Shown here piece after piece: positions 1 to 9,505 of a stretch of 64,000 nucleotides of DNA. Origin of the DNA: Allocatelliglobosispora scoriae (lineage in GTDB: Bacteria; Actinomycetota; Actinomycetes; Mycobacteriales; Micromonosporaceae); assembly GCF_014204945.1 (NCBI RefSeq), contig NZ_JACHMN010000002.1, positions 3,495,001 to 3,559,000 of the forward strand, given 5' to 3'. Below the pieces are notes generated by a model. It saw only the letters and a list, made by a program, of their open reading frames with translations, had not been told where the DNA came from and searched no databases. The translations under genes and the position numbers were made by a program. Position 1 is the first letter of the stretch; each line of letters starts with the position of its first letter.

Positions 1-2176
1 CATCGGCCCGCGCCAGGTCGATCGGCACCTCGTCGCCGCCCTGACCGGCGTGCCGACCGGGGCTGTGCAGGTGCCTGGCCCGCTCGCCGATCGTGCGCCG
101 CTCCGGTGCCGCGAAGGCCCCGAACGTACGCCGGACCAGCGGCAGGACCTCCAGGAATGAGTCGGCGGGGATCTCGCTCAGCCACCGGTCCACCAGGAGC
201 AGCAGCCGATCGTCGTGGATCAGCAGGGTCGCGCCGTCGGAGAAGAATCCCTCGATGAACCCGGCCGCCCGGGCGGGCGGCTCACCGATCGTGAGGGTCC
301 GGCCGAGCCGCAGCGCCACGTCGTCGGCGTCGAGCCGCTCGCAGTCGCGCAGCAGCCGCACGACCCGGCCGCTGATCAGCCCCGGCAGATCGTCACGCGC
401 ACCGGTCTTGGCGAGGGTCTCGCGCCACACCTCGGTCAGTTCGGCCTCGTCGATCAGGGTCACCGCGGAGTGGCACGCGTCGAGCCGCTCCCGCACCTCC
501 CGGGCGGCGGTTTCGTCGAGTCCGGTCAGCGCGGAGCTGAGCCCCACGCAGATCCTCGTCACCAGGCCACCGGTGACGCCCCGCAGCGCACCGGCGTCGG
601 TGCCCCGCACATCGCCGTAGCGCAGCGAGCGCGCCAGCGGCGGCAGCGCAGCCATCAGCGCGAGCACGTCGGTGCCGAGCGCGATCCGGTCGTCGAGCGC
701 GACGAGCACCGGCGGCAGCGCGTCGTTGAGCCCGGCGAGCAGGCAGCTCTCCACCAGGCCGGTGATGGTCGCGAGGTCGGGTGCCTGCGCGGCCCGCTCC
801 ACGGTGGCACCGGCAGCGGCAGCGGCCACGGTCACGCCGTAGGCACTCGCTGCGATCAGATCGACCGTGAACTCCGGCTGCCAGGCGAGCTTCCAATTCT
901 CCCAGAAGGTGCCCTTCGCCCCGCTGCTGACGGCGGCGGGCTTACCCCACTCGACCTTGAGCAGGCGGAGCCGGTGCAGCAGGTGGCTCCGGCCCAGGTC
1001 CATGGGCTTGCGCAGGTCGAGTTTGAGCTCGTCCTCCAGAGCCTTCGCAGGCATGCGCAGCTTGCGCTGCAGCGAGGCGACGTCGCGCAGGAGCGGTGCG
1101 GCCAAGGACTCGTCCGGTACGCCACCCAGCCGCTCGCCGACGATCAGCTTGCGCCGGATGAGCTCCAACCGCATCTCGTCGCCCTCGCAGAGCACCGCTC
1201 TCGTCGCCTCGGTGACCTCGGCGAGCCCGGCGAACGGGCGGCCCCGCAGGGTGGCCAGGGCCTCGGCGAGCCGAACGCCCTCGATGACGTGCGCGGTGGA
1301 GGCGGGCGAATCGGCCCGGCGCAGCGCCACGGCGGTCTTGATGAGCCACCGCTCGATCACCTGGTCGGGTGTGGTGAAGAGATGGTGGTACCAGCCCGGC
1401 GACGAGACGCCCGCGCCGTAGCCCTGCCAGGAGGCGAGCCGCCCGTGGGTCCACGGCACCCAGGTCATCGCGACCTTCGCCTTCGACAAGCCCTTGAGCA
1501 GCGCGGCATCATGAGCGGCCGAGGGCAGATCGCCGATGAGCGCGGGCACGTGCCACGCACCGCAGACGATCGCGATGGTCTCGTGCCCCTCCTTGACGGC
1601 GGCCCGGAGCGCGGTCCGCATGTATGCCTCCCGCCGCAGATCCTCCGGGTGGCTGTAGCCGGTCGCGGTCCGCACGGCCGTCATCGCCTCGGCGACCGCC
1701 GAGAAGACCTCGTCACCGTCGCGGCGGTGCTCGATCACGTCCTCCCACCAGCGCTCCGGGTCGTCGTAGCCGGCGGCGTCGGCGAGCGCGCCGATCGGAT
1801 CGATCCGGGCCGACTCGGGCTCCGGATCGGTGCCCTTCTCCTCGGCGAACCGGAACGCCACCGGCAGGTCGAAGAAGCGCACGGCGGCGCCCTCGGTGAC
1901 CGCGTAGTGCATCGCCTGCCACTCCGGCGAGAAGACGGCGAAGGGCCAGAAGGCCGCTCGCGAACCCGTCTCGACGGGCGCGTCCCCCTCCACCGGGTAG
2001 GCGAGCAGCGCGACCGGCGGCCGGAGCCGCTCGTGCGCGACGAGCGGGATCAGCTCGTCGGCCTCGGGCGGCCCCTCGATGAGGACGAGATCGGGGCGCA
2101 GCTTCTCCAGCGTCCGCCGCACGGCGCGGGCCGAGCCCGGACCGTGGTGGCGGATGCCGAGGACGTGCGTGCTCAC
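1..2176 (-). CDS. DUF5682 family protein (YehM-like), 3' end outside window
   Basis: An open frame of about 725 codons runs off the left edge, so the C-terminus is missing. It starts at a GTG that overlaps the stop of the upstream ATPase gene by 4 bp (GTGA), which fixes the start and implies translational coupling. The N-terminus reads MSTHVLGIRHHGPGSARAV, followed by a conserved LVLIEGPPEADELIP segment; IVCGAWHVPAL lies further in. These are hallmarks of DUF5682. The HHGPG, EGPP and GAWH motifs suggest distant similarity to the TraB/ChaN-like fold, which is inference. Function is unknown. In E. coli the comparable gene (yehM) sits with a MoxR ATPase, a VWA protein and a SWIM protein; a VWA gene may follow to the left of this window. 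Confidence 0.85.
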   Translation of the reverse strand, partial: MSTHVLGIRHHGPGSARAVRRTLEKLRPDLVLIEGPPEADELIPLVAHERLRPPVALLAYPVEGDAPVETGSRAAFWPFAVFSPEWQAMHYAVTEGAAVRFFDLPVAFRFAEEKGTDPEPESARIDPIGALADAAGYDDPERWWEDVIEHRRDGDEVFSAVAEAMTAVRTATGYSHPEDLRREAYMRTALRAAVKEGHETIAIVCGAWHVPALIGDLPSAAHDAALLKGLSKAKVAMTWVPWTHGRLASWQGYGAGVSSPGWYHHLFTTPDQVIERWLIKTAVALRRADSPASTAHVIEGVRLAEALATLRGRPFAGLAEVTEATRAVLCEGDEMRLELIRRKLIVGERLGGVPDESLAAPLLRDVASLQRKLRMPAKALEDELKLDLRKPMDLGRSHLLHRLRLLKVEWGKPAAVSSGAKGTFWENWKLAWQPEFTVDLIAASAYGVTVAAAAAGATVERAAQAPDLATITGLVESCLLAGLNDALPPVLVALDDRIALGTDVLALMAALPPLARSLRYGDVRGTDAGALRGVTGGLVTRICVGLSSALTGLDETAAREVRERLDACHSAVTLIDEAELTEVWRETLAKTGARDDLPGLISGRVVRLLRDCERLDADDVALRLGRTLTIGEPPARAAGFIEGFFSDGATLLIHDDRLLLLVDRWLSEIPADSFLEVLPLVRRTFGAFAAPERRTIGERARHLHSPGRHAGQGGDEVPIDLARAD

Positions 2177-3264
2177 CGGCTGTTCTCCCGGGCGGCCCGG
2201 TAGAACTGCTTCCACCCGTCGCGTTCGCGCACGACGGTCTCCAGGTATTCGCGCCAGATCACGTCGTCGGCGCCGGGGTCCTTGACCACGGCACCGATGA
2301 TCCCGGCCGCCACGTCGCCGGGGCGCAGGATGCCGTCGCCGAAGTGGGCGGCGAGGGCGAGCCCGTTGGTGAGCACGGAGATCGCCTCGGCGGTGGAGAG
2401 GGTGCCCGAGGGCGACTTGAGCTTGGTCTTGCCGTCGCTGGTGACGCCGGAGCGCAGCTCGCGGAAGATCGTGACGACCCGGCGGATCTCCTCCTCTGCG
2501 GCGGGCACCGGCGGGAGCTCCAGGGAGCGGCCGAGCGAGGCGACCCGCTGCGTGACGATGGAGACCTCGTCCTCGACGCTCTCCGGGACGGGCAGGACGA
2601 CGGTGTTGAAGCGGCGGCGCAGCGCGGAGGAGAGCTCGTTGACACCGCGGTCGCGGTCGTTGGCGGTCGCGATGACGTTGAAGCCCTTGCGGGCCTGGAT
2701 CTCCTCGCCCAGCTCCGGGATGGGCAGGGTCTTCTCGGAGAGGATGGTGATCAGCGTGTCCTGCACGTCGGACGGGACGCGGGTCAGCTCCTCGACCCGG
2801 GCGATCGTGCCCAGCGCCATCGCCCGATAGACCGGGCTGGGAACGAGAGCGCTCCGGGAGGGGCCCTCCGAGAGCAGCTTGGCGTAGTTCCAGCCGTAGC
2901 GGATCGCCTCCTCCGGAGTGCCCGCGGTGCCCTGCACGAGCAGCGTCGAGTCGCCGCTGATGGCTGCGGTGAGGTGCTCGGAGACCCAGGTCTTGGCGGT
3001 GCCGGGGACGCCGAGCAGCAGCAGCGCCCGGTCGGTCGCGAGCGTCGCGACGGCGACCTCCATCAACCGCCGAGGGCCGACGTATTTCGCGGTGATGCCG
3101 ATCGAGTCGTCACCGAGCAGGTAGGTCACGACCGCCTGCGGCGAGAGCAGCCAGCCGGGCGGCCGGGGCCGGTCGTCATCCTTGGCCAGCTGTGCGAGCT
3201 CGTGTGCGAACTGCTGCTCGGCGTGGGGCCGCAGGACCGGCGCAGCCTCTTCGATGACGGTCAC
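2173..3264 (-). CDS. MoxR-type AAA+ ATPase (YehL-like)
   Basis: This 363-residue protein is a single AAA+ module. The Walker A motif GVPGTAKT is at residues 85-92, a sensor-1-like IATAND lies downstream, and an arginine-rich SSALRRRF follows. MoxR ATPases are chaperone-like remodelling enzymes that usually act with a VWA-domain partner. The Walker B region reads IARVEELTR, so an acidic pair is present but the usual Asp-Glu is Glu-Glu. The gene starts at GTG overlapping the DUF5691 stop by 4 bp and overlaps the DUF5682 start by 4 bp, so the three proteins are probably made in fixed ratio. The AAA+ assignment is firm; the substrate is unknown. Confidence 0.93.
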   Translation of the reverse strand: MTVIEEAAPVLRPHAEQQFAHELAQLAKDDDRPRPPGWLLSPQAVVTYLLGDDSIGITAKYVGPRRLMEVAVATLATDRALLLLGVPGTAKTWVSEHLTAAISGDSTLLVQGTAGTPEEAIRYGWNYAKLLSEGPSRSALVPSPVYRAMALGTIARVEELTRVPSDVQDTLITILSEKTLPIPELGEEIQARKGFNVIATANDRDRGVNELSSALRRRFNTVVLPVPESVEDEVSIVTQRVASLGRSLELPPVPAAEEEIRRVVTIFRELRSGVTSDGKTKLKSPSGTLSTAEAISVLTNGLALAAHFGDGILRPGDVAAGIIGAVVKDPGADDVIWREYLETVVRERDGWKQFYRAARENSR

Positions 3265-4799
3265 GCGAACTCCTTATGCATGTCGTGGCGCAGGTTGAGA
3301 GTGGTGGCGAGGCGACGCAGGTCGGTCACGCCGTGGTGGTCGGGGTGCTGCCGGGCGAGCGAGGTGGCGAGGGCGAGGACGTCGGCCGCCCGCTCCGCCG
3401 GGATGCCGGCCTCGCCGAGCCGGCACAGCTCGCTGACGCGGGCACTGTATCGATGCTTGGGGACCTGGGCGGCGATGTGGCCCAGGACGGTGTCGGCGAG
3501 CGGCTTGGGCCACGGGGTGGGTGCGAGCTCGACGGCGCGGACCGGGCCGATCGCGGAGTTGTCCGCGAAGGCCTCTCGCGCTCGGGCGGTCCGCTCCTCC
3601 GCAGGCAGCAGCGAGAAGAGCTCCTCCAAGGCGACCCGGTCCTCGATCGGCAGGTTGGCCGCGCCGCTGAGGGCGTCGGTGAGGGGACCGGCCCACTCGG
3701 CCGCGCCCTGTGCGATCGCCGCCCGGGCGAGCCCTCGCGACCACTCCGTCTCGAAGTCGCCCGCGACCGAGAGCGAGAGCACCGCTCCGGGGGTGGCGGC
3801 GAGGGCGGCCGAGCCCCTCGTCCACACGCTCAGCGGGGTCCGGGCCAGGATCTCGACCAGCCAGAACGCCCGCTCGCCGACTCCCTGCGGCGCCTTGGCG
3901 GGAATGCCGTCGCGGCGCATCGCGCGATCGCACTCGGCCGGCGGCTCGACGAGGATGACATCGGGGCGGGCGGCCCGGCGGTGCGCCCGCACGAGCATCA
4001 CGGCGCGGTCGGCCATCCGCTGGCCGAGTGCCGAGCCGGGCAGGCTGCCGAGGAGTTCGGCGGCCCGATCCCGGATCTCCTTGCGCCGGTCGTCGAGCGC
4101 CTCCTCCAGGAACGCCTCGTCGGCCGCGTTGAGCCCGGTGCGGAGCGCCTCGATCAGCTTGGTCCGCTCGGCGTGCGGCTCGTCCGGCCAGACCTCGGTG
4201 AGCAGCGCGAGCGCGGCGTCGGGATCGGTCCGCCGCAGCCCGGTCAGGTAGGCGACCCGCTCGACGATCGTCCCCTCGTGCCAGCGGGCCGGATCCTCGA
4301 CCGGGGCCTGGACCTCCTCGATGAGCACCGCCCACTCGGGACGCAGCCTGGCGAGCCACGTGGCCCGCGTGCCGCCCGCGGTCAGCACCCGATCACGCAG
4401 CTCCGGCCGCCGTCGGGCCAGCTCCAGCAGATCGGGCAGGAGCTGGGCGGGCGCGACGAGATCGCGCGCGTTGGCGAGGGCCAGCCACTCCCCGACGAGG
4501 CCGCGGTCGCCGGAGTCGGCGAGCAGCCCCACGATGCGCTGGGCGGCGGCCGGGGGCACCGGTCGCCGATCGTCGGCGGGCGCCTCGACCACGGCGTCAC
4601 CCGCCGCCGACGCGGTGAGTCCGGCACGGCGATGGGTCGTGTGGATCGCCGCGCGGTCGAGCAGCGCCGTCGCCGGGTCGGCGACATCGACCGCCGAGAG
4701 CACTGCTCCCAGAGCGTCGGCGTCGGTCACGGCGGGCAGCGCGCGCCGCCGGGTCCCGACCAGCGCCGTGGAGAGGAGTTCCTGCCAGCTGCCGGTCAT
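3261..4799 (-). CDS. DUF5691 family protein
   Basis: The protein has 512 residues when started at the ATG reading MTGSWQELLSTALVGTRRRALP; the open frame extends upstream but the conserved family N-terminus begins here. It is rich in Ala, Leu and Arg, with repeated amphipathic helical segments such as LAELGS-like and LLPDLLELARRRPELRD stretches, suggesting an alpha-solenoid scaffold (inference). No catalytic motif is visible. It lies between the SWIM gene (49-bp gap) and the MoxR ATPase (4-bp overlap). Members of this family are recurrently linked to SWIM and MoxR genes in actinobacteria. The biochemical role is unknown; an adaptor between the SWIM protein and the ATPase is plausible. Confidence 0.85.
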   Translation of the reverse strand: MTGSWQELLSTALVGTRRRALPAVTDADALGAVLSAVDVADPATALLDRAAIHTTHRRAGLTASAAGDAVVEAPADDRRPVPPAAAQRIVGLLADSGDRGLVGEWLALANARDLVAPAQLLPDLLELARRRPELRDRVLTAGGTRATWLARLRPEWAVLIEEVQAPVEDPARWHEGTIVERVAYLTGLRRTDPDAALALLTEVWPDEPHAERTKLIEALRTGLNAADEAFLEEALDDRRKEIRDRAAELLGSLPGSALGQRMADRAVMLVRAHRRAARPDVILVEPPAECDRAMRRDGIPAKAPQGVGERAFWLVEILARTPLSVWTRGSAALAATPGAVLSLSVAGDFETEWSRGLARAAIAQGAAEWAGPLTDALSGAANLPIEDRVALEELFSLLPAEERTARAREAFADNSAIGPVRAVELAPTPWPKPLADTVLGHIAAQVPKHRYSARVSELCRLGEAGIPAERAADVLALATSLARQHPDHHGVTDLRRLATTLNLRHDMHKEFA

Positions 4800-4848
4800 C
4801 GCGAACCCACCCCGATCTCGGTCCGGTCGAGAGCACTGATCACAAGCG

Positions 4849-6210
4849 TCATGGTCGCACCACTCCCGTCTCCGTCCAGCCCGCGAGCGGTCGGAGTCCG
4901 GCCGGCGTGAGCTCGGCGGCGATCGTCGACGGCCGCCCACCCGTCGCCGCCGCGAGCCGCCACGGCGAGGGCGCACCGGGGTGCAGCGGCATGGCGTGGC
5001 CACCGGTGGCGACGGTCCAGACGGCCTGCGGGGTCGTCGGCGGAGCGAGGACCGCCTCGTGGAGCAGCACCGGCCAGGCGTCCAGCCACGGCTCCGCCGC
5101 GATCGCGGCGGCGAACTCGGCGACCGCCGCGTCGATCCCGACCGCGCCCGCCGGGGCGGAGCAGGAGGCGGCGGCGCCATGCCGCTTGGCGACGAGGGCG
5201 CGCAGCCGGACGGCGCCGGGGTAGAAGCAGATGTCTGCCTCCACCTCGGTGCCGACGACGAGGTCTGCGGCGAGCGGCTGCCCGGCGACCGCGAAGGAGA
5301 GGACGAGCGCGGCCTGACCGCTGGCCCGCCCGCGCAGCCACACGCGCCGCGTCGTGAGCCGCTCGTCGACCTCGTCGCGGGAGCCGACGACCTGCCAGAC
5401 GTCCCGGGCGGGCTCGGTGGCGAGAATCTGCTCCGCGGGGGTCGGCGTGCCGATCCGGCCGCGAACGGTGGCGGCGAGCGGCTCGGGCAACTCGTCGATG
5501 CGGGCATATGCCCTGGTCAAGAGGTGCAGCAGGGAGAGCTCAGCGAGGAGGGCGTCGGCATTGCCCGCGACCGCGAGTCCGGCGAGGCGGCGCACGGCGG
5601 TGGCGAGGCCGGGAGCGGCGGCATCCACCATGCGCGCCGCCACCGTGTCGAAGTGCTGGTAACCGGCGTGCGAAAGACCGGCGAGGCCGTCGCGGATCTG
5701 ATCGGTGACCCAGCGGTCCAGGTCGGCGACGCCCGCCGAGACCCGCTCGTCGCGCTTCTCGGCCCGCCTGGCGGCGGCCCGGATCGCGGCGGGATCGGCC
5801 TCGCTCTTCTCCGCCCGTTTCTCGGCCTTGGCCGCGCGCTCGGCCCGGGAGGCCCGCCACTCCGCCATCCAGGCGGGCGGCTCGCCGGTGCCGACCGACC
5901 CGGCCGACCAGAGCAGGAGCAGGCCGAGAGCGTGCTTGCACGGGAATTTACGGCTGGGGCAGGAGCACCTGTATGCCGGCTCGGCGAGGTCGACGCAGAC
6001 CTGATAGGTCGCGCTGCCCTTGCAGAGCCCCCACAGGCTCGTGCCCGCCACACCGGGGTCCTGCCACTTGGCGGCGCCCAGCCCTCGGGCGGCCTTGAGG
6101 CTGGACGGATCGGGGGCGAGGGCGGCGACCTGATCGGCGCTCCACCGCTCGACCGACGCCTCGGCGAGGTCTGCTGACATGGCGGCCAATGTAGAGGTTC
6201 CATCCGACAT
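4849..6210 (-). CDS. SWIM zinc-finger protein (YehQ-like)
   Basis: This protein of about 453 residues is the first gene of the minus-strand operon. The SWIM motif is at residues 82-93: CSC, then CKH (Cys82, Cys84, Cys91, His93), in the context YRCSCPSRKFPCKHALGL. SWIM domains bind zinc and mediate DNA or protein contacts. A highly charged Arg/Glu/Lys stretch follows (about residues 120-160). ATG at 6210 (MSDGTSTLAAMSADL) is taken as the start; the in-frame ATG at 6180 is an alternative, and neither has a strong ribosome site. The short divergent gap to the DoxX gene must hold both promoters. The likely role is partner of the MoxR/DUF5682 machine. Confidence 0.9.
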   Translation of the reverse strand: MSDGTSTLAAMSADLAEASVERWSADQVAALAPDPSSLKAARGLGAAKWQDPGVAGTSLWGLCKGSATYQVCVDLAEPAYRCSCPSRKFPCKHALGLLLLWSAGSVGTGEPPAWMAEWRASRAERAAKAEKRAEKSEADPAAIRAAARRAEKRDERVSAGVADLDRWVTDQIRDGLAGLSHAGYQHFDTVAARMVDAAAPGLATAVRRLAGLAVAGNADALLAELSLLHLLTRAYARIDELPEPLAATVRGRIGTPTPAEQILATEPARDVWQVVGSRDEVDERLTTRRVWLRGRASGQAALVLSFAVAGQPLAADLVVGTEVEADICFYPGAVRLRALVAKRHGAAASCSAPAGAVGIDAAVAEFAAAIAAEPWLDAWPVLLHEAVLAPPTTPQAVWTVATGGHAMPLHPGAPSPWRLAAATGGRPSTIAAELTPAGLRPLAGWTETGVVRP

Positions 6211-6270
6211 CCCGTGCACCCGTTTCCCCGTCCCCGCGCGCGTTCGGCGTTGAGCTGCCAAAATCGACAC

Positions 6271-6819
6271 ATGGCTGCTCCCGTCCGCGCGCTCGCCCAT
6301 GCCCTGCTCGGTTCCGTCTTCGTCGCCGCCGGTGCGCAGGCTCTGCTGCGCCCCTCCCGGTACGCCGAGCGGGCCGCACCGATCACCGATCGGCTGGGCC
6401 CCGCTCTCGCCAAGGTCGACCAACGCCTGCCCACCTCCGCCGAGGCGCTGATCCGCATCAACGGGGCGATTCAGGTCGGCGGCGGCCTGCTCCTCGCGAC
6501 GGGGACGGCGGTCCGCCCCGCCGCAGCAGCCCTCACCGGCTCCCTGATCCCGGCGACCATCGTGGGCCACCCCTTCTGGAGTGTCCAGGGCAAGGCCGCC
6601 AAGCAGGACGAGCTGGTGCACTTCGTCAAGAACCTGGGCCTCCTCGCCGGACTGCTCCTAGCCGCTGTCGACACGCAAGGCAAACCGGGCCTGCCGTGGC
6701 GCACCCGCCGCCTCTACGCCGATACGCAGCGATCGGTACGCCGAGCAGCGCGTACGGCGTCGCGGGAGGCGAAACTTGTGGCGCGCGCCACACAGGTCGG
6801 ACGACGTTTGCCCAGCTAG
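6271..6819 (+). CDS. DoxX family membrane protein
   Basis: This 182-residue protein begins MAAPVRALAHALLGSVFVAAGAQAL and has four hydrophobic segments, ending in a basic tail. It resembles the DoxX family (four-helix membrane proteins tied to redox partners in some species), including the conserved arginine-rich turn after helix 1 and the NGAIQVGGGLLL helix. It starts close to the divergent SWIM gene with little leader sequence. The role here is not indicated by neighbours. Confidence 0.85.
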   Translation: MAAPVRALAHALLGSVFVAAGAQALLRPSRYAERAAPITDRLGPALAKVDQRLPTSAEALIRINGAIQVGGGLLLATGTAVRPAAAALTGSLIPATIVGHPFWSVQGKAAKQDELVHFVKNLGLLAGLLLAAVDTQGKPGLPWRTRRLYADTQRSVRRAARTASREAKLVARATQVGRRLPS

Positions 6820-7021
6820 CGTGTCCTGTGTGGCGTGAATCACCTTTTCCGTGCAGGCCGCGTTAACAGGCTAGAAATGTCGCTAAACAGCGTGGGATCG
6901 GACACAACACGATAACGCGGGAGGTACGGGAGTGGCCCTCCGTTCTAGGCTGCTCAATGGACCTGGGCGGAATAGTTCCCCCGTGCGGGAAAGACATCTG
7001 AATTGTGGGGGTGGCAACGTC

Positions 7022-8482
7022 ATGCCGACCGGTGTGCAAACGTTCCAGCGCCTCAACCTCCTGGGCCGTCGTGCAACCCGTGGATTCGATCGTGGAACGA
7101 TCGTCCGGATCGGCATCGTCGCCGCAGCCTGCGTCGCCGCGTGGTACGCGGTGGAGGCGTTCGGACGTCCATACGAGTTCTTCGATATGAAGATCTATCA
7201 CGGCGCGGCGGTCTGGTGGGCTGGCGGTGGGGATCTCTACACCTACGTCGCACCCAACACGACGCTCGGCTACACCTACCCGCCCTTCGCCGCGCTGCTG
7301 ATGCTGCCGATGGCTGCGGTGCCGATGCTGACGGCGGGCTTCATCAACATCGGACTCAGCATCGCCGCGTTGATGTTCGTGCTGGTGGTGCTGCTCAAGC
7401 CGCTCGCCGACCGGCAGGGCTGGCCGCTGTGGTTCGTCGTCGGGCTGGCGCTGCCGCTCGCGACCGCGATCGAGCCGGTCCGCGAGAGCCTCGGCTACGG
7501 GCAGGTCAACGTCCTGCTCTTCGCCCTGATCATCGCCGACCTGCTGGGGCTGCGGCTGCGCGGCCGGGCCCCGGCCTACCCGGCGGCGGGCATCGGGCGC
7601 CTGCGGATGTTCATCATGAACGGCGGCTGGGCCGGCATGGGCATCGGCCTCGCCACCTCGATCAAGCTGACGCCCGCGCTCTTCATCGTCTACCTCCTGA
7701 TCAGCCGCCAGTGGCGGCCGTTCTGGACGGCGATCGGCACCACGGTCGGAGTCACCCTGGTCGGTTTCGTGCTGGCCCGGCCGGAGTCGGTCGCCTACTT
7801 CACCTCGGTGATGTGGCAGACCAACCGGGTCGGCCAGGCGGACATGACGCCCAACCAGTCACTCGCCGGGGTGCTCGCGCGGCTCTACGACACGTTCCAG
7901 ACGCCGATGCTGCTCTGGATCACGTTCGCCTTCTTCATCCTCGCGGTGGGGCTGAGCCGGGCCGCCGCCGCGCACGCCGAGGGTGACGAGCTGACCGCGT
8001 TCGCGCTGATCGGGCTCACCGCCAACGTGATCAGCCCGATCTCGTGGTCGCACCACCTGGTCTTCGTGATCCCGGCCGTCGTGGTGCTGATCGACGCGGC
8101 GCTGCGCCGCCGGGCTGCGAGCCGAGGCATGGTCGCCAGGGGCCCCGGCTTCAGCATCGGCAGGACCCGGCTGCGCGAGCCGCTGTGGTTCCCGGCCTGG
8201 GTGGGGCTCCGGCACATGATCGCCGCAGTCGGGTTCTACGCGCTCTTCCTGATCTCACCGATCTGGCCCTACGAGCACCAGCTTCCCGCGCACTCGCACT
8301 ACCAGGACGGGCTCATCGGCGTACTCGCCGAGAATTCCCTGGCTCTGGCCTTGATCGCACTCGTCGCCGCGCTGCCGTGGCGGCCCGGCGCCGAGCCGGC
8401 GTTCGCGGCCGAGACCGCTGCGGTGCCTGCGGCCAGACGTTCCGCGAGCGAGCGCGCCCATCAGGTGCTCACGCTGCGCTAG
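7022..8482 (+). CDS. GT87 family (GT-C) polyprenol-phosphate mannosyltransferase-like protein
   Basis: About 486 residues. Multiple membrane helices and the segment YEFFDMKIYHGAAVWWAGGGD match the GT87/DUF2029 family, which includes PimE-type alpha-1,2-mannosyltransferases using polyprenyl-phosphate mannose on the outer face of the membrane. The acidic residue in FFDMKIYHG is at the site of the family's catalytic Asp (inference by motif). ATG 7022 is preferred because GGGGGTGG lies 7-9 bases upstream; GTG 6932, with GGGAGG ahead of it, would add 30 residues. The polysaccharide deacetylase follows closely, so the pair may act on cell-envelope glycans. Confidence 0.88.
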   Translation: MPTGVQTFQRLNLLGRRATRGFDRGTIVRIGIVAAACVAAWYAVEAFGRPYEFFDMKIYHGAAVWWAGGGDLYTYVAPNTTLGYTYPPFAALLMLPMAAVPMLTAGFINIGLSIAALMFVLVVLLKPLADRQGWPLWFVVGLALPLATAIEPVRESLGYGQVNVLLFALIIADLLGLRLRGRAPAYPAAGIGRLRMFIMNGGWAGMGIGLATSIKLTPALFIVYLLISRQWRPFWTAIGTTVGVTLVGFVLARPESVAYFTSVMWQTNRVGQADMTPNQSLAGVLARLYDTFQTPMLLWITFAFFILAVGLSRAAAAHAEGDELTAFALIGLTANVISPISWSHHLVFVIPAVVVLIDAALRRRAASRGMVARGPGFSIGRTRLREPLWFPAWVGLRHMIAAVGFYALFLISPIWPYEHQLPAHSHYQDGLIGVLAENSLALALIALVAALPWRPGAEPAFAAETAAVPAARRSASERAHQVLTLR

Positions 8483-8559
8483 TAAGAGCGCTACTCTCGA
8501 CGGCGGTGCATGCGATCCCCCGCATGCGCCGCCGTTTGTCTCACCCCCCGGAGACCACC

Positions 8560-9498
8560 ATGCGCATGCGGACCCTGGTCAGCGTCTCGCTGGCGCTGCT
8601 CCTCGCGGCCGGCGCGGGCGCCTGCAGCGCGAAGTCGGCCAACGAGGCGGCGGGAACTCCGACACCCGGCACCACCCGAAGCGCCGAGGCACCGGGCACG
8701 TCGCCGGAGGCATCCCCGGAGCCTTCGCAGTCGCCGGAGAGCGAGCCGAGCCCGAGCCCCGGCGCCACCGGCTCTCCCTCGCCGAGCGGCAAGCCGAACC
8801 CCGGTGGCAAGAACGAGATCGGTGTCGTGGGCTGCCGCACCGGCGTGCCGTCGACCAAGCCGATCGCGACCGGCACCGGCCCGGGCGGATCGCTGCTCAG
8901 CACCGGTACGCAGGGCGTGGCGCTCACCTTCGACGACGGCCCCGATCCGATCAACACGCCGAAGATCCTGGACCTGCTCAAGAACTGCGGCGTCAAGGCG
9001 ACCTTCTGCCTGGTCGGCTTCCGCGCCCGGGACCGGCCGGACCTGGTGCGCCGGATCGTGGCCGAGGGGCACACCCTCTGCAACCACTCCTGGCAGCACC
9101 TCTTCGACCTGCGGAAGCGCACCGACCAGTACATCCTCCACGACCTCGGCAAGACAAACGACGAGATCCACAAGATCGTTCCCGGGGCGCCGATCAGCTG
9201 GTTCCGGGCGCCCGGCGGCAACTTCACCAAGCACCTGGTGGACCTCGCGGGCTCGCTCGGCATGCGCTCGATCTACTGGAAGATCGACCCGAGGGACTGG
9301 GAGTCGGCCAAGTTCGGCCACGGCTCGTCGATGGTCAACCACATCATCGGAGCGGTCCAGTCACAGACCCGGCCGGGCGCGATCATCCTGTCGCACGACA
9401 ACGGCAAGCCGGACACGATCACCGCCTACAAGACGCTGCTGCCCTGGCTGAAGGCACGGTTCATCCTCATCCCGCTCCCGGTCCCACACGCCCCCTAG
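8560..9498 (+). CDS. Secreted polysaccharide deacetylase (NodB homology domain)
   Basis: 312 residues. The N-terminal hydrophobic signal ends at GAGAC, a possible though imperfect lipobox. A Pro/Ser/Glu linker follows (about residues 30-90), then a NodB domain. Visible motifs are TFDDGP (metal-binding Asp), HSWQH (metal-binding His pair), RAPGG, DPRDW and ILSHDN (catalytic His). The family de-N-acetylates chitin-like or peptidoglycan sugars outside the cell. The start is chosen at ATG 8560 with GGAG seven bases upstream. The 3' end is only 7 bp from the convergent moaE stop. Confidence 0.92.
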   Translation: MRMRTLVSVSLALLLAAGAGACSAKSANEAAGTPTPGTTRSAEAPGTSPEASPEPSQSPESEPSPSPGATGSPSPSGKPNPGGKNEIGVVGCRTGVPSTKPIATGTGPGGSLLSTGTQGVALTFDDGPDPINTPKILDLLKNCGVKATFCLVGFRARDRPDLVRRIVAEGHTLCNHSWQHLFDLRKRTDQYILHDLGKTNDEIHKIVPGAPISWFRAPGGNFTKHLVDLAGSLGMRSIYWKIDPRDWESAKFGHGSSMVNHIIGAVQSQTRPGAIILSHDNGKPDTITAYKTLLPWLKARFILIPLPVPHAP

Positions 9499-9505
9499 CC
9501 GGGAG

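Noticed and set aside
215-2203. A 662-codon open frame on the + strand
   Set aside because: It is the antisense image of the DUF5682 gene, rich in Gly/Arg/His/Pro with no domain; the minus strand carries family motifs and proper overlap with the ATPase gene.
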